Source: Numida meleagris
Lineage: Eukaryota; Chordata; Aves; Galliformes; Numididae
Reading direction: 5' to 3'
Assembly (NCBI RefSeq): GCF_002078875.1
Contig: NC_034411.1
Location: 7,386,271 to 7,450,270 of the forward strand
DNA: 64,000 nt
The notes under the pieces were generated by a model. It was given only the letters and a program-made list of their open reading frames with translations, was not told where the DNA came from and ran no database searches. Position numbers and translations under genes: made by a program. Shown here piece by piece: positions 1 through 13,283 of the stretch (the first letter of the stretch is position 1; the number at the start of each line of letters is the position of its first letter).

Positions 1-557
1 CGACCCCTCTGAAAATCCCCACGCCAATAATCGGCGGTGCGATGCGTGAAGGTGTTGGTGCAGAGCAGCGGAGCTCGGTCCTTGTGCACCTTCGTCCCCA
101 GTTTAGTCTTGGGGGTTTATGACAGCCGGGAAAACAAGGCACTGTGCACAGCGCTGGGCAGGTGCCAGGTGCCATGGGGTGGAGGTGTGGGGCTGGGGGT
201 GTGCGAGGCCGGCACTCCTGGCACCACGATGGCTGGGAGCAGCAGTGGCCGAGGAAATGGCCTCTGCCTGCAACGCGTGCATGAGGAGTGGTGGTGTTCG
301 GGGCACCTCGTAGCCAAGAGGCTGTAAATCTGCGTCTCTGCGTCGCTTCTGACATTGTGGTTATTTTGAAGTCAGCACAGTTCTTCCAGGAGAAGCTGGG
401 TTTCTCCTGCCGCCGCGGAGCAGGATGGGAGGTGCGGCGGGCTCGCTTCCAGCAGACCCCTCGGAGGGCTTGCAGTTCCCTCTCTGATGGGATGGCACAT
501 AGGTGGCTCCAGTATGTGCAAAGCTGGGCGGCTGCTGAGGGACGGTGGGGATGGCTT

Positions 558-613
558 GCTGGTTGGATTAGATGATCTTAGCGTCTTTTCCAACCTTAAT
601 GACTGTATGATTC
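558..613 (+). mobile_element. CR1 LINE 3'-end fragment
   Basis: The stretch reads TTGGATTAGATGATCTTAG, then TCTTTTCCAACCTTAATGA, then TGTATGATTC. This is the conserved 3' end of avian CR1 retroposons including one decayed terminal octamer-like repeat. It is a short 5'-truncated copy in + orientation. Confidence 0.85.
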
Positions 614-1145
614 CACCCTGTGCCCCAGGCCAGTGGCTGTCACCCCCTTGTTGGGTATCTGGGCAAAGGGCGCTCTGCATCCTGAGCGGAGGCCGTGTCA
701 GAGCCACTGCCCTGATCCTGGTGCTGCCGCGGGTACCGCTCCCTCCCAGCCCTTCCCTGCGCTGATGGATAGCGATGCTGCAGGTGACTCATGCACCGTC
801 GTTCCTGGCGGCAGTGGGTGACTGTTTTTCAATCTATATGGTGTTAGAAGAAATAAGGACGGGCCCTCCCGATAAGTTTTCTCGGGCTGTCAGAAGAATG
901 GCAGCATCGCGTGCTATTTGCCCCAGATATCTGGCTTTGATTTGCATAGCTCTTCTCCTTGCACCGAGTGCACTGTGAGCAAATGTTAACAGGCAGATTA
1001 CAGAAGTAGCGCCGCAGCCGGCACGCATTTAAAATCGGTGCATTGTCTTTTTCCCCATCATTGGCTTTCTTCATTTTGCTTGGGGAACGTTTCTCCCCTG
1101 TTTAGAATGTTGAACCGTTTGATGAAACCGAGGAGGAGAGATGAG

Positions 1146-1375
1146 GCTCTGGCTGCCCGGGCTCCTTCATGACTGCACCATTTCCGATCGATACCCGGAG
1201 GTCGGTTTGTCATTGCTGGAGGACGCCTGGTTCTGCCCCCCGGGCTGAGTGCTGCCGGGGACCGGGCGCGCGGCCGGCGTGTCGCGGCCGTATTTCTGGC
1301 TGCGAGTGGGAGGATTCAGCCGAATCGGAAGGCATAAAATGATTCAGTTACGCCCGAAGGCGGCCGCGGCACATC
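1146..1375. promoter_or_regulatory. CpG-dense block (candidate CpG island)
   Basis: About thirty CpG dinucleotides fall in roughly 230 bp, with runs such as GCGCGCGGCCGGCG and GGCGGCCGCGG, while the surrounding sequence is CpG-poor. In vertebrates such a density usually marks unmethylated promoter or enhancer DNA. It could be an alternative SPRED2 promoter, an intronic enhancer or the edge of the main promoter. No TATA box or initiator can be assigned with confidence. Confidence 0.5.
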
Positions 1376-3533
1376 ATTACGATGCAGGCTTCCAAGAAAG
1401 TCACAGGAAGTAATTAAATGGAAAAGGTCAGAGAATGAGGAAGTGTCGCTCCGCAGCGTTTCGGGATGGAGCAGGGAGCCCTGTGCCGGAGCTGCTGGTG
1501 GGAGCTGGAGGCAGGGCTGCAGCGGGCGATGCGCTTCCTCCTTCCAGCAAAGGGCATGGAGCTGAGCTGCTCCCCAGATCCCACCTCCTTCCATCGCACT
1601 CACTCACCAATGTAGCAGCTTGCCCTTTACACAGAGTTTTTTATTTTTTTCCCCCTACATTTTGCCCATTACTGGTGATTTTTCCCTAGCTGTCATAAGC
1701 CGTCTATTCAGCGAACCGTGCTTTTTTTCTTTTCTTTCAAGCTTGAGCCAGGGAGAAAGGCATGGGACATACTTTGTGTCATGACATTATTGCTCACAAA
1801 TAGGACAGGAAATGAAGGGTTGCCAAAATATAACTGTTTATTTCTTGGCCTGAAAACACGGCTGTTTAAAATACTACATGTAAGTAGCTGCTTTGTTCGG
1901 TTACTTGGAGAACTTGCTGTTTCTAAGGGAATAATAGGTCTGTCAGATGGAAAAAGGGAGAAAAAAGAGCAACCCTTTCTGCTTCTGTCTTGGAAACAGC
2001 TTGAAAAGCAGCTGTAGATAGAGGGATTTCATTGAGCGTTTGGTTGGTCCACGTGGAGAGAGAGACCTGGGGAAGAGAACTGCGCTTCAACCCAAACCCT
2101 CAGAAAGCCCCAATCCTGTTTTTGGCTCAAGAGAAAGCTAAAAAACTCGCCTTTGGGCCAGAAAGTAGGTTTTTCAGCCAGAAGCAGCGGGTGAGGGATG
2201 GTGCCCGCCCGTGGCATGGATGCAGCCGGGAGCTGCTTCGACCTGTTTCTGCAGCGCGTTGTAATCTCGATCTGGCGCACCCTCTAGCGTGGGTTAAAAG
2301 GTGGCTTTATCTACCCGCTTAATTAAATCCCGAGGCTGCAAACAAAAGCACATCGCGCAGAGGAGGCTCTTCCTTAACGTGGACTCGCTTGGCTGGTAGC
2401 TGGCTCGAAACCACAAAATTGTTTCCTTGGGGCCACCAAACCGCAGGGTGATGGTGGGTGGTTGTCGTTCTTCTGGACCAGGGTGGAAGGCAGGAGCTTG
2501 GGAATGAGAGGCAACGTCACCGCTGGCTCAGCCCGTCCGTCACTTACGTGCTGGTATGCTTGAAGGATTGGTGAATTCAATTCCCTTTCCTCCAGCAGAA
2601 TAAGAACAAATGATCCTCTGAAGATACCGAACCTGGGAGAGACGCACTTGTCAAGCTCTGAGTATCACTGTGGTTCTGTGCAGGGTGCCGGATCCCAAAG
2701 GAAGTGCCATTGCTGGCAAATTCTGCCCGTTGGGTGGCAGCACCAGGGTTCTGTAGAAGTCCAGGTGCTGTGGCTCGCTGGCTGAGGTGCACCATGTGCT
2801 TTCCCAGCTGCTGAGGCCAGCTTTGGCTGCAGGAATTGCTCTTTGCACTGAGTCCATTGAAAAATGTGCTTCGTTTTATTTCTTTTTCCTCTTTTCTCCG
2901 GCTTTCTTAATAGTAGAAGATGATCCTTGTCACGAGAGATGCTAAGACCATAAGTACGGCTCCAAATATTGCACTGATGATACTTGCCTTCTTCACTAGG
3001 CAAAGCGTTTGGTTTTTTGGAGAACTTAGCGCCCCTGAAGAAGCATGGAAATGAAAATAAAAGTAGTTGGGTGGTTTGTAGTGTGAGGGTACAACCGCCT
3101 TGCATCTGCCCCTGTGCAATTGCAAGAGGCTCTCTGATGTATCGGGTGTCGATTGAAGGAGCACAGAACTCATTATGGATGGGATCAGCATGTCGGTACC
3201 TGCACGCATCACATCTGTGCTCTGTGTCTCCTCTCCTCAAGTCAAACGAGCAGCTGAAGCGCAATGCCAGCTGCCTCGCACAACAGAAGTGGGTGCTTCC
3301 CCTTAAAAGCAAGCTGTGTTTTATCAAAAACAGTATTACAAAGTGTGCTTTCAGGGCTTCAGAGATATGCATGCCAACAGCCAGCAGGTTCTACCTGTTG
3401 CAGGAGGTCTCGGGGAGATTTATCCCAAATTATTATTTTTGTCTCCAGTCTCCTTGTTCTTAGGCTCTTTGAATAACTTTCTTTGACTTTCTTCACCTGC
3501 AGCTTGCACTTCAAGGACTGTTTTGGTTTTATT

Positions 3534-3548
3534 CCCCCCCCCCCCCCC
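3534..3548 (+). repeat. Poly(C) tract, C15
   Basis: An uninterrupted run of 15 cytosines. Long C runs are less common than A/T runs in vertebrate introns, and read length here may be unreliable in any assembly. Confidence 0.95.
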
Positions 3549-4879
3549 GTCTTTGTTCTCAACTCCTACATGTGCAATAATCAGAGGAGAGATCTTGAGG
3601 CTGTCAGCTGAGCCCGATAGCTGATGGCTATTCCATCAAGGAAGGAAATTTCTTCCTACTGGCAAATGTGGGGAGGAGGAGTTGCAGGGCTCCGTAGCAA
3701 AGCTCTTTTTTCATGTGTGCGTGTTAAACAGCCTTCCAAAAGTAATGGTAGGACTTGCTGCTGTGTACCTCTCCCTAGGAACAAAATTGTGTTCCTTGCT
3801 GGTAGCAAGCACTTTTCCCCATTTTTTTTAACAAGAAGGTCTAGTTGCCCACTCTCATCCCTCTTCTGCTGATCTGTGGGAGCTGTGCATCGATATTACT
3901 GAGAGATGTGCTGTGAAGCCTGATGGCGTTTTTTGATCTAGTGCATGGGGGGAGAAAGGGCCATGGTGCAAGGGTGTCTCTGCTCGTAAGGGCCTGAGCT
4001 GCTACACGAGGACACACGCATGTTGTGCACATGTGCTTAGATCCCAAGGAGATCTGAAATGCATAGGGTTTGTGTTGTGCATCGGTCCTGTGTGGCTATG
4101 ATAGGCCAATGATTTCTGTTACTATTATTAATACCTTTTGCAGTCCCTAGGCCATTCATGCTTTAGCTTTTATTTATTTGTTAACTCACCTACTGGTGGA
4201 GGAAGGCAATTTGGGGGTGGACAACAAAGAAATCTACCATGTCTCCTCATAAATACCATTTTAGGAGAGATTTCCTCCCTTTCAGTGTGCTGTGAGATGT
4301 ATGGGCAGTGCTGGCAGCTGGGATGCTCGCCATGGGTCCCTGCAGCGAGAGATGCTGCCCCCAAAACCACCCATCCCTGTCCTGTGCTGGACACGAGCCA
4401 AGGGCTCAGCTCAACCTCCGAGTGCTGCATTTCTTCTGCCGACATGCCTCGACACTCCCACCTGGCTTCTAAGCTCTTGTAAAGCCAGCTGGCTGCTTAC
4501 GTGGCTTGGGAGTAGAAAGGTATGCCCCCGAGCTGATAGATATAAATGTGTATGTACGTGTGCTTGGGCCCCTTGTTTGCAGGATCTGTGCAGGGGCGTG
4601 CTCTGGGGCCAAGGAAGGAACAGCTTATCCAGCTGTGGACATGGAAGGTGCTTTCCTATTTTCCTCAAGTCAAAGGGATGCAGTAAGGAGTTACTGGAAG
4701 ACGCGAGCGAGGCTGAGCAGTAAACTCAGCCACTGCTGCAGGGCTTCTGCATCTGGCATTGCAAGTTGTTTACAAACAGTCTGGTTCTTCAAAATTAGAT
4801 GGAGATCTGAGAGACTCAACGGGGCTCCTCCAAAGCATGCTTGGAGTTTATTTCAGCTGTTTACCTCAATTTTGTTCTC

Positions 4880-5290
4880 AGAACCACAGAAAGGTTGGAG
4901 TAGGAAGGCACCTCCGGGTACATCAGGCCCAACCCTGCTCCAGCAGGGTCACCCAGAACAGGGTGCCCAGGGCCATGTCCAGGTGGCTGCTGAAGATCTC
5001 CAAGGATGAGACTGCACGGCCTGCTGTGTGCCAGTTTGTGTCTACGGCCTCGTGTCCTGGCACTGGGCACCACTGAGCAGAGCCTGGCTCCGTTCTCTTT
5101 GCACATGGGTCAGTGGACCCCTTTGGGCCTTCTCCAGGCTGCTCATCTCTCTCAGCCTCTCCTCACGAGAGATGTGCTTCAGGCCCTTGGCTGTCTTGGT
5201 GGCTGTCTATTGGGTTCACCAGTTTGTCCATGTCTCATGTACTGGGGGGCCCACAACTGGCCACAGGACTTCAATTCAGTCCCGTAACAT
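4880..5290 (-). mobile_element. CR1 LINE fragment, minus orientation
   Basis: The left edge reads GAACCACAGAAAGGTTGGAG followed by AAGGCACCTCCGGGTACATC and CCAACCCTGCTCCAGCAGGG, the reverse complement of a CR1 3' end. The match continues with the TTCTCCAGGCTG and CTCAGCCTCTCCTCA blocks typical of the CR1 3' region read backwards. About 0.4 kb is recognisable. The right edge is approximate because similarity fades after about 5275. Open frames crossing it are not genes. Confidence 0.85.
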
Positions 5291-5609
5291 GATTCATTTG
5301 ACACCTAGGCCTTTGCATCTCCCAGCTGTTTGTCCGTACAGCCTGGATAGGGCCCACAGATGGAAGTCCAGCAGCAGGATGGGAGGTGAGGGTCTAAACC
5401 CTCGGAGCACTTCAGTGCCATGGGTCCTCACAGTACCAGAGAGCCGGGAGCGGTGAGTGTATTCCGTGTGCACACCAACACTGGTGAGTTCAGGTTAAAT
5501 CCACCATTCTCTGAACCATGCCTGCAGCAGGAGAAACCCCAGCTGGCTGGATACAGGAAAATGCTGCGACCTTGCAAAGCATGCCACATTTCCTCTGGTG
5601 GGGGGAAAG

Positions 5610-5668
5610 AACCAGGTCCATCCATCAGTCAGAGAACCAGGTCCATCCATCAGAGAGCCAGGTCCAGC
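5610..5668 (+). repeat. Short tandem duplication, unit about 20-27 bp
   Basis: The motif ACCAGGTCCATCCATCAG occurs twice, followed by a partial third copy beginning GCCAGGTCCA. It is a minor local duplication in noncoding sequence. Confidence 0.75.
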
Positions 5669-5810
5669 ATCCCTGTTAGACAGCAGTGCATATCCCTGCA
5701 TTTCAGAGCTGGTAGGCTTGGCCTTTTTAAAGCACAGGTATAAATTACACTACATAAAAATCACTGATACTTCAGTGATGCGTGTTGAGCTTTGTTGTGC
5801 TGTGGGTTTG

Positions 5811-5825
5811 TTTTTTTTTTTTTTT
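5811..5825 (+). repeat. Poly(T) tract, T15
   Basis: Uninterrupted run of 15 thymines in noncoding sequence. A second tract of similar length lies at 6207-6221. Confidence 0.95.
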
Positions 5826-6206
5826 AACATTGGTGAAATTACAGCAAAAACTTTATCACTCAAGGTTTGTGGTGCTGCCAGTGTAATTCAGTCTTAACTG
5901 CAAGTTGGCATGGGAGGTGTTAGGTTGGTTGCAGCCAGTTCTTTCTGTACGCGTTGCTGCTGGATGTGTGCGGTTGGGTGGCTGTGCAGACAGCAAGGTT
6001 ACCAAGCTGAAGGGAGTGCTGAAATAGAGCGATCCCAATGTTTGCACTGCCCCAGCGGCCTGCTGCTTTTAAAAAGATATTTGGTGTTCAGTTGAACTAG
6101 GAAGAAAACCTAGTGCCAAGCTTGCTTTCTGTGCGTAAAAACATTAATAAAAGGCTGCAGGGTCATTAACCACTAGAGCTGCTTAAGAGAAAAGAAAAAA
6201 TCCTGC

Positions 6207-6221
6207 TTTTTTTTTTTTTTT
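6207..6221 (+). repeat. Poly(T) tract, T15
   Basis: Uninterrupted thymine run in noncoding sequence; no adjacent retroposon body was recognised. Confidence 0.95.
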
Positions 6222-7010
6222 GCCTTTATTTTTCTGCAACTATTTAGTGTTTGGGGATGTAATGCTGTGTAAGAGTTCAAATGTTAAATGGCTGGAAGCT
6301 TATTAAGGAATGCTGAAGATGAGCTTTTTTGCTTGTCTGAAGGAAGCAGTGTAGAAAGCTTAAATAGCTTGATGTAAAAATTTAATAAAGGAGGGGGAGA
6401 AAGGGGTCTAAATGCATTTTAAAGGTGTGCATGAAAAAGAAAAAAAAAACCATGATATATTCTGCAGACAAGGAGAATTTGCAGACTTTTCCGGGAGAAC
6501 CATGTCAACAGGAGCTATCCCTTTTCCTTTGCTGCCATAGCTGGGGGGCTCAGGGCTGGGTGCTGGTGAGTCCCCCACAGCCCGTGTGCTCCCGGGGCCT
6601 CTGGGTGGGGGCTGGAAGGAGGCAGGCCGGCCGGGGAGGAGCTGGAGGCGTGCGCGGAGCAGGAAGTTCTAGAAATACCCTTTGTAAACACCGCATCCTG
6701 CAGGAAGGGCGCCCGAGCCCAAATAAACTGTTTTCCCCCTCTCTTTATGCATACGCACAAACTCTACGGGTTCAGAGGAGCCTATCGGATTGGCGATGTG
6801 TCTCTTTGTAGAGAGCCTCAGCCAAGTTAGGGGATAAAACTTCCCGGGTCAGCAGGCTTGTTCATCACGATAACTTCCCATTTTTGGTTAAAATGCTTGA
6901 AAACGCAGCGGTGCACGGCTTGGAGCACAAGCGAGCAGGAGGAGGAGGGCACTTTGTCCACTCGATTTGATGCAGGCGTACAAACAGAGGGTTCTTCCCC
7001 ACCTAAAAGT

Positions 7011-7038
7011 TGTGTGTGTGTGTGTGTGTTTGTGTGTG
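7011..7038 (+). repeat. (TG)n microsatellite
   Basis: About nine TG dinucleotides, one TT interruption, then four more TG units. It is a likely length-polymorphic simple repeat. Confidence 0.95.
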
Positions 7039-10000
7039 CAGAAACGGCTGACAGGCAGGAGGGAAAGGAGGGGGCAAGGCAGAAAGAGACTCTTGCTGCT
7101 TGGGGTTGAACAGCAGAAGGGTTTGTGGGTGCTGTGACTGCCCTGGCATGATGCTGTTCTGGGTAGTGCTAAAATACCTGCAGCTGCAGCACGGTGGGTT
7201 TTATTGAACTTCTCTCCCGTGTTTGCACACTAAAAATACTCTTGCTTCTCTCCTGATTTTGATGCTAGGTCCTAGAAATGCTTGTGTACCCAGAGGCCGA
7301 GATGTGGCTGAGGTTTTCCATGCAGCTTTGGGGTTGGTTGCTGTAGTGCAGGCCTTCAAAATCACAGCCTGTGAACGCAAAAAAATGTCTGCTTAAAAAG
7401 GCTGCCACCACCCATTCATTTGGTTTCATTCTGCAGGCGGATCTTTAAAGGTCACCAAAGTAAATCTCCAGAGAGGCCAGAAAAGCCCCCCTTCTACCCC
7501 AAGCTCCCATAAGCGATAAAAAAGGCTGTTCCCCAAAGTCAACAGCCGTGTGGATTATTCCAGAAATGCTGTGCAGGCAGCGTATAGATCTATAAATTGA
7601 AACATAAAAAGCCCTGACTGAGACATCTTATTTAGTAGGAAATATTTCTACTGACTTTATTGCTGGTAGGGTGTTTTTTTTTCTCCTCCTGTGCTCTATC
7701 TCTAAGGAAGTGTGGGCTACTTTTATCGGAGTATTGGTGGAATAGCTTCCCCAACCTTTCATAAGGTCGGATAAAAAAACAAACACTCCTCCTCATGGGA
7801 AGGAAGGGACGGGGAAAGAAGGGTGTTTTGTGTACACTTTCCCATTCATATTTTAAAAGGTAAATATATAAACTTCTGGAGCCAGAGCTGCCTAGCTTAT
7901 GCAATTGTAGGAGCTGAGAATGAGACGCTTAATTGCTTTCTCAGTGCTGACTTAAAAACAAAACCAAAGTGGAAAAGCAGTGAGCGCTTGCTTTTCTGCT
8001 GCTGCTTTGGTAGACAAAATGTGCATCAAGGTCTCTGGTGACTTCAGTGATACGGTGCTGGGTGCTGATAGCAAACGTACCTAGGGTTTGCATGTTGATT
8101 GGGCTGAGATGATGCAGAGAACTTTGTGTCCTTTGTTCCTGTGCTTAAATTTTGAGAGTTCAATAAAACACAGCTTCTGTGGAAGCGTTGTCTTAAGAAA
8201 AAAAACAGTTAACTATTGTTAGACTGTTTCCCTCTTTTGCTTCCTCTCTGCTGCAGGAATAGGAGGAATAATTTTTCACAAGACCGTTTGCAAGGTTGTG
8301 ATTCTGCCCTTCCAAAAACCCTCGACCACAAGCCAATCAGCTAGATCCAGTGCTTCCATATACATGTATTTGGTGGGGAAAGAATTGCTCTGATTTATTG
8401 CATGGGGTGCGAGTGGTTGTGGTGGGACTAGAAATTAGTCCCTCCACTCAGACCTTCTCCTGATGGTTCTCCTCCACTCATGGTAAGCCCTGGTTACTGT
8501 CTTGTGCCATAGATATTTAAAGCAGCCAGGTTTTTTTGTCCAGCTCTCCTAACCTTGGGCATGCAGCAGGCTGTCTTCCACAGTTCCCTTCTTTGTATGA
8601 GAAGGGAAATGCCTAAAACCCAGTAATGCCCGAGCGTCCGTGGAACTGGTGACAAACAAACCCAAATTAATGGCCATAGCTCAGGATAGCCGCCTCCTCT
8701 CTAGAGAGCACTTTTGCAGCTGCAGCAACTGCTTTTACCCTGTACACAAAAGAGAAAAGCATCAGCATCATCCTTGGGCTTGGCGTGTTTTGTCTCTGGT
8801 GGGATGCTGAAGTCATTTCCTTGCACGCGTGCCACTGGGCAGGTCTGTGTGTCCGCTCCGGAGCAGTTCATGTCCGGCCAGTAGGGCTGCTGTGACAGAG
8901 GCTTTCAGGGGAGGTGAGCAGGGTTTCCTCGGGGATGCTTACGGCACCTCTTGACTTGAGAAACCTACGGTGCCTGCTCAAAGGATGTGTTTTGCCAGCA
9001 TGTTCATATGTCAGTATACAGCACGTATGGCGTGCCTCATTCCAGTATGGCATATTAGAACTCAGTAGAGCATACGTTTGTCTTTAAATACCATTAAGCG
9101 TTTCCCGGAGTTGTCCCTTGTCCAGATGCACTGCCCTTTCTCTTGTCTTGTGGCTGTGCAGTGTACATCTGCAGAAGGATGACCCTTCCCCTCTAAGCTG
9201 TGGTAGAAGAACTTGGCTGCTCCAGCGTGAGGAGCCTGGATCTGCTCTCTGATCTGCCATCTATGGAACAGTTGGAAATAATGTACAACATACGCTGAAT
9301 GTCTCAATGAAAGCCAGAAAGGCTCGTTCAATGGACTTGAGTGGATCTAGCTGGAAATGCTGCTGGTGTTTGCGAGGAACATGTCTGTGCCTGGAAGAGG
9401 TTCTCTCTTCGGATGATTAACTTTGTCTGGCCTTCAGCTGTGTGCTCTGAACCAAGCGTCAAAGAGAGATCCTTCACATCCTTTGTCATCTTCTTATGAA
9501 AGTGGCAGCCCAAATATTAGGATGCCTTAAAAAAGAACTGAGAAATAGCTCCCAGCATTGCTTTTTAGTAGTCACTGCTGGATTGTTTTAGAGTGTATGT
9601 GGAAAGAGGCATCTGCGTGTAACAGGGGTGCTGGGGGGAGAGGGCAAGGGTGGGATGGCAGAGAAATTTTGTTGACATAATTGGTGATGGGTCAGCAGAA
9701 AAAATACTACCGTACTGATTCATTCCAGCTTGTGGTTTTACAAACTGCCATGATGTGAACCTGGGCCAGTCAGGTCAACCTTTGCTGCAGGGGCCATGGG
9801 CAGGTGCTGACAGTGTTGTCTTGGAGCAGTGGAAGTGAATCTTCTCAGTGTCTGCAGACAAGATTTTCCAGTGTCAGATGGTGCATGTCTTCCTCTGCTC
9901 ATAGTCTGGAGTCTCTGCCTTTATTCTTCCCCATTCAGCCTCATGGTGTGCTATTTTCTGGTTTCTGGTGGCACATGGATTCCAAGCAGGACAGCAGGGA

Positions 10001-11764
10001 TGTGGTGTCGATTCTAATCCCAGCCGCAAACTTGTACGCTTTGTTACATGAAGGAACTCTGTGCTGTACAAAGCCTTAGGCAAATGGTTTGCACTTTGCT
10101 AGGGTGATGAGGAGGCAGGAAACAAGGTAGAGTTTCCCTTGTGTGGGTCCAGTGGGTGTGTAGGGAACCTGAAAGCTGAAACAGAAGGGATTGTACATGT
10201 TAACAGCAATATTTTATGTGTAACTTCAACTGAAAATTGTAGACCTTAACATTTGGGAATGGAAATGCTGAAAGGTTAAAATCCAGTCTTTGTATATTCA
10301 TTTTATTTTGGAACATCTTGAATGCAGGAGCTTTCCTGCAGGAATGTGGCTTTGTCATTCATGATCTAATTGAAATGCTAAATACTGACCTCTTTTGTGC
10401 TTAAGGAAAATATTTGCTACTATATGTGGTTAACTTCCCATTGCAGGTTAGCCTTGGTTTTGTCGGCCTGCCTTGTTGCAAAGGTCAGAAGGTGGTTACT
10501 GTCTTCCCTCTGATCAAACACACAGACGAGCATGGAAAAAGTTTCTTCAAGTTTGGGCTTTGTGGCTGTTTGTACAAAAGCATGTACCAGCCTGGCATGG
10601 GGTTGCTATAGCTCAAGTATAGGTTGTGCAGTGAGCTTCCTCGGTGTGTTGGTGCCTGATTTTCCACGTGTCACTGCACTAGCGCAGGTGCCTGGTTCCT
10701 GCTGATAGGTGCCCATGGACTCTAAACTGGTCCATGTTGGGCCACAGCTATGTGGTTTTGATTTTCTCGCTTTCATCTCTTACGCAAGGCAAGCAGTGAA
10801 ATGAAATCTTTTTGCTTTGCCGTGGGCACAGCAGACCTACATCATCACAACCGGGATGGATTTGGTAGCTTCAAGCATCACTGCATGGTGCAGCGGTTTT
10901 GCATTACATTGTCTACGGCTGTGGCTCTGATTTTGTGAATGCTTTTTGCCATTTGGCGCTCCTCTGTGTTGCAGATCGTGCATAAGTTAATCCGCCCATG
11001 TCGTGTGTCAGGACCGGATTGTGGCAGGGTGGATTTTCATTTTATTTTTATTTTTTAGGCAATGTGCTGAACACATTCCTCCTCTCGGCTAAAATTAAAC
11101 TTTCTCCCCACCCCAAACAACTCTCCCACCCATGGACTTGTACCACGCAAGGCATGAGAGACATGCAGAGCGCACCGTAGGCTGGCGCAGTGTTTCATTT
11201 AACCATTGAATGCTTCAGCCTGGAGCATGTCCTAATTAAGCTTGAAGAGCTAGCTTACTCCAAGGTGAATAGAAAGCTTGCCCTAACAAGCACAGGGATG
11301 ACAACCCCAACATTGCCCTGTATCAAAGGAAAAGCTTAACTTTAGCCTTTATTTATAAGTGTAGATGTTCAACGCTGGGACTCTGGGCAAGGGAGGGAAG
11401 ACCCCCAAACCTGGAGGTTTTATAAAATGGTGGAGGTGAATTCCTTTCTCAAATGGTTAAAGGACCAGCCTGTAAAGGAGAACATTCCCTTATCTGCTGC
11501 CCGCCAGCTGGAGCTCCTGCCCGATCCTGCCTGCTGCTTGCTTGCCAGAAGGTCACGAGGATGCCCCAGGCACTCTCCAGGAGCAAGACTTTTTGGGATA
11601 GTCCCTGTACCGTCCTCCATACTGGCAGCAGCTGCTCATTGCAGGCATGATGGACATCAGAGGACCGTGGCAGCAGATCCCAGCCTCTATGATTGCTGCT
11701 TTGGCGAGGTGGAGAGTCTGCAAGCTGAACATGTCATGGATGTTTTCAAAGCCATTTGATTTTT

Positions 11765-11915
11765 GTGTGCAGTCTTGGACACCATGGTATAAGGATACAA
11801 AACTAATAGAGAGCATCCCAAGGAGAGCTGTGAAGATGGCAAAGGATTTGGAGGGCAAGACATGTGAGGAGCGGCTGAGGCCCCTGGATTTGCTCAGCCC
11901 AGAGCAGAGGAAGCA
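11765..11915 (+). mobile_element. CR1 LINE fragment
   Basis: Contains AGTCTTGGACACCATGGTAT, GAGAGCATCCCAAGGAGAGC, GAGGGCAAGACATGTGAGGA and GCGGCTGAGGCCCCTGG followed by GCTCAGCCCAGAGCAGAGG. This is the well-conserved segment just inside the CR1 3' region, in + orientation. The terminal 3' repeat is absent, so the copy is truncated at both ends. Confidence 0.85.
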
Positions 11916-12690
11916 GAGGAACCACCAAAGACTTGGAGGGTTGCTCTGGAGACAGCATGTTGCTCTGCCATCGGAGTGTACCCATGGTTTTATTGTGGTT
12001 GTAGTTGTTGCTTCATGCTATTTTTATGTGATCCGAATAAATGGTTTTAAAGAGCTAATTTGTGACTTCTAGAAGTGTTCATTGATTCTTGGCAGATGAT
12101 GGAGAAAAATTGACTCTCTGGCATGCACTTGATGAACTGCCATGATGGCAGGAGTGTAAGTTGGGTATTTTTGTGAAGGTATTGTCCAGTTTCTGTTGGA
12201 AGCTTGTTCCTTCATCACTAGAGCAAAGGGATGAAGCCAGAATATCCAGGTGTCACTTCAGGGTTAAAACATCTCACAGAGTAACAGAGTTGAAGGGTGC
12301 GCTCATAGGATGTGACTTCATTCTTACTTCCAAGCCTGGTTTTCAGTTAATCAGACGTAGCATGAACCTGGCTAGTTCTCAAGGTGACTGGAAGCAACCA
12401 GTGGGCCTGGGTGCAAACTGCAGCCGCTTTGGTCAGCGCAATGGATGCAGGTCGTCATGACCACCTCACGTCCTTCATTAGCCAGAGAGTGGCAGTTTGT
12501 TGATAGCTGCTTCTTAGAAGCTGGTGCTCAGGGGCTCTGTCTGTGTCTATTATTATCATTCCTGTTTCTGCCTCTAATTGATTTGTTTAATCACCAACAC
12601 TGTCAGTCAATGTGGAGAGTTACAGGGCAGTGTAAAACATTTCATTGTGCTGCTTGTGTGCATGAAACTCTGCTAACGTGCATGGGAGAC

Positions 12691-12710
12691 AAAAAAAAAA
12701 AAAAAAAAAA
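12691..12710 (+). repeat. Poly(A) tract, A20
   Basis: Uninterrupted run of 20 adenines. No retrocopied gene body is recognisable immediately upstream, so I do not call it a retropseudogene tail. Confidence 0.95.
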
Positions 12711-13263
12711 GATTAATGGCTGGGCTACTTGGCCATGCAGCAGTAAGGCGGGATTTTAATTAAAATAATCACTTGAAAAGGGAAAGTGAATTAGTGTAAG
12801 GCAGGTAGCCATAGCTAGCCCAGCTAGCTTGTGTGTGCTTCTGGGAGCAGACCATTGCTTCTCCCTTGCCATCAGGGAGTGTGCTGATATCCTATACATC
12901 TTTGTAATGGCACCAGTTTTTCTCCGGTCAAGAATAATGTGGGTGAACTGGACTTGGAAATCATTTTGGAGGTGTAGCCATTGAATCTTTGTTTTTCTAT
13001 TTGATTTTATTGCAATTTAATCGACAGTGCTGTCATTACTGTCAGTTGGTGCCACGTTTGATGCAGACAAATAGAAAACATGCAGCTCGGTATGTTCTGT
13101 ATGTTGGACAAGTAGAAAATGCTTAATATTTGATAAAATATATAGAGCAATATCTGTACAAATGTTCCATGAATCAAGATACAAGTAGCATCTCGTTTTT
13201 CATTGCCGTTGTGGAAAGGGTAAAACTCTAAGTGGAAAGTTGAGTTGATAGTACTGCTCATGC

Positions 13264-13283
13264 TTTTTTTTTTTTTTTTTTTT
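13264..13283 (+). repeat. Poly(T) tract, T20
   Basis: Uninterrupted thymine run in noncoding sequence; another tract of 15 lies at 13870-13884. Confidence 0.95.

Noticed and set aside
2665..3372. 235-codon open frame on the minus strand
   Set aside because: No recognisable domain, no low-complexity or retroposon signature, and no splice or poly(A) context. Overlapping frames on the other strand are equally open, so it is probably a chance frame in intron 1.
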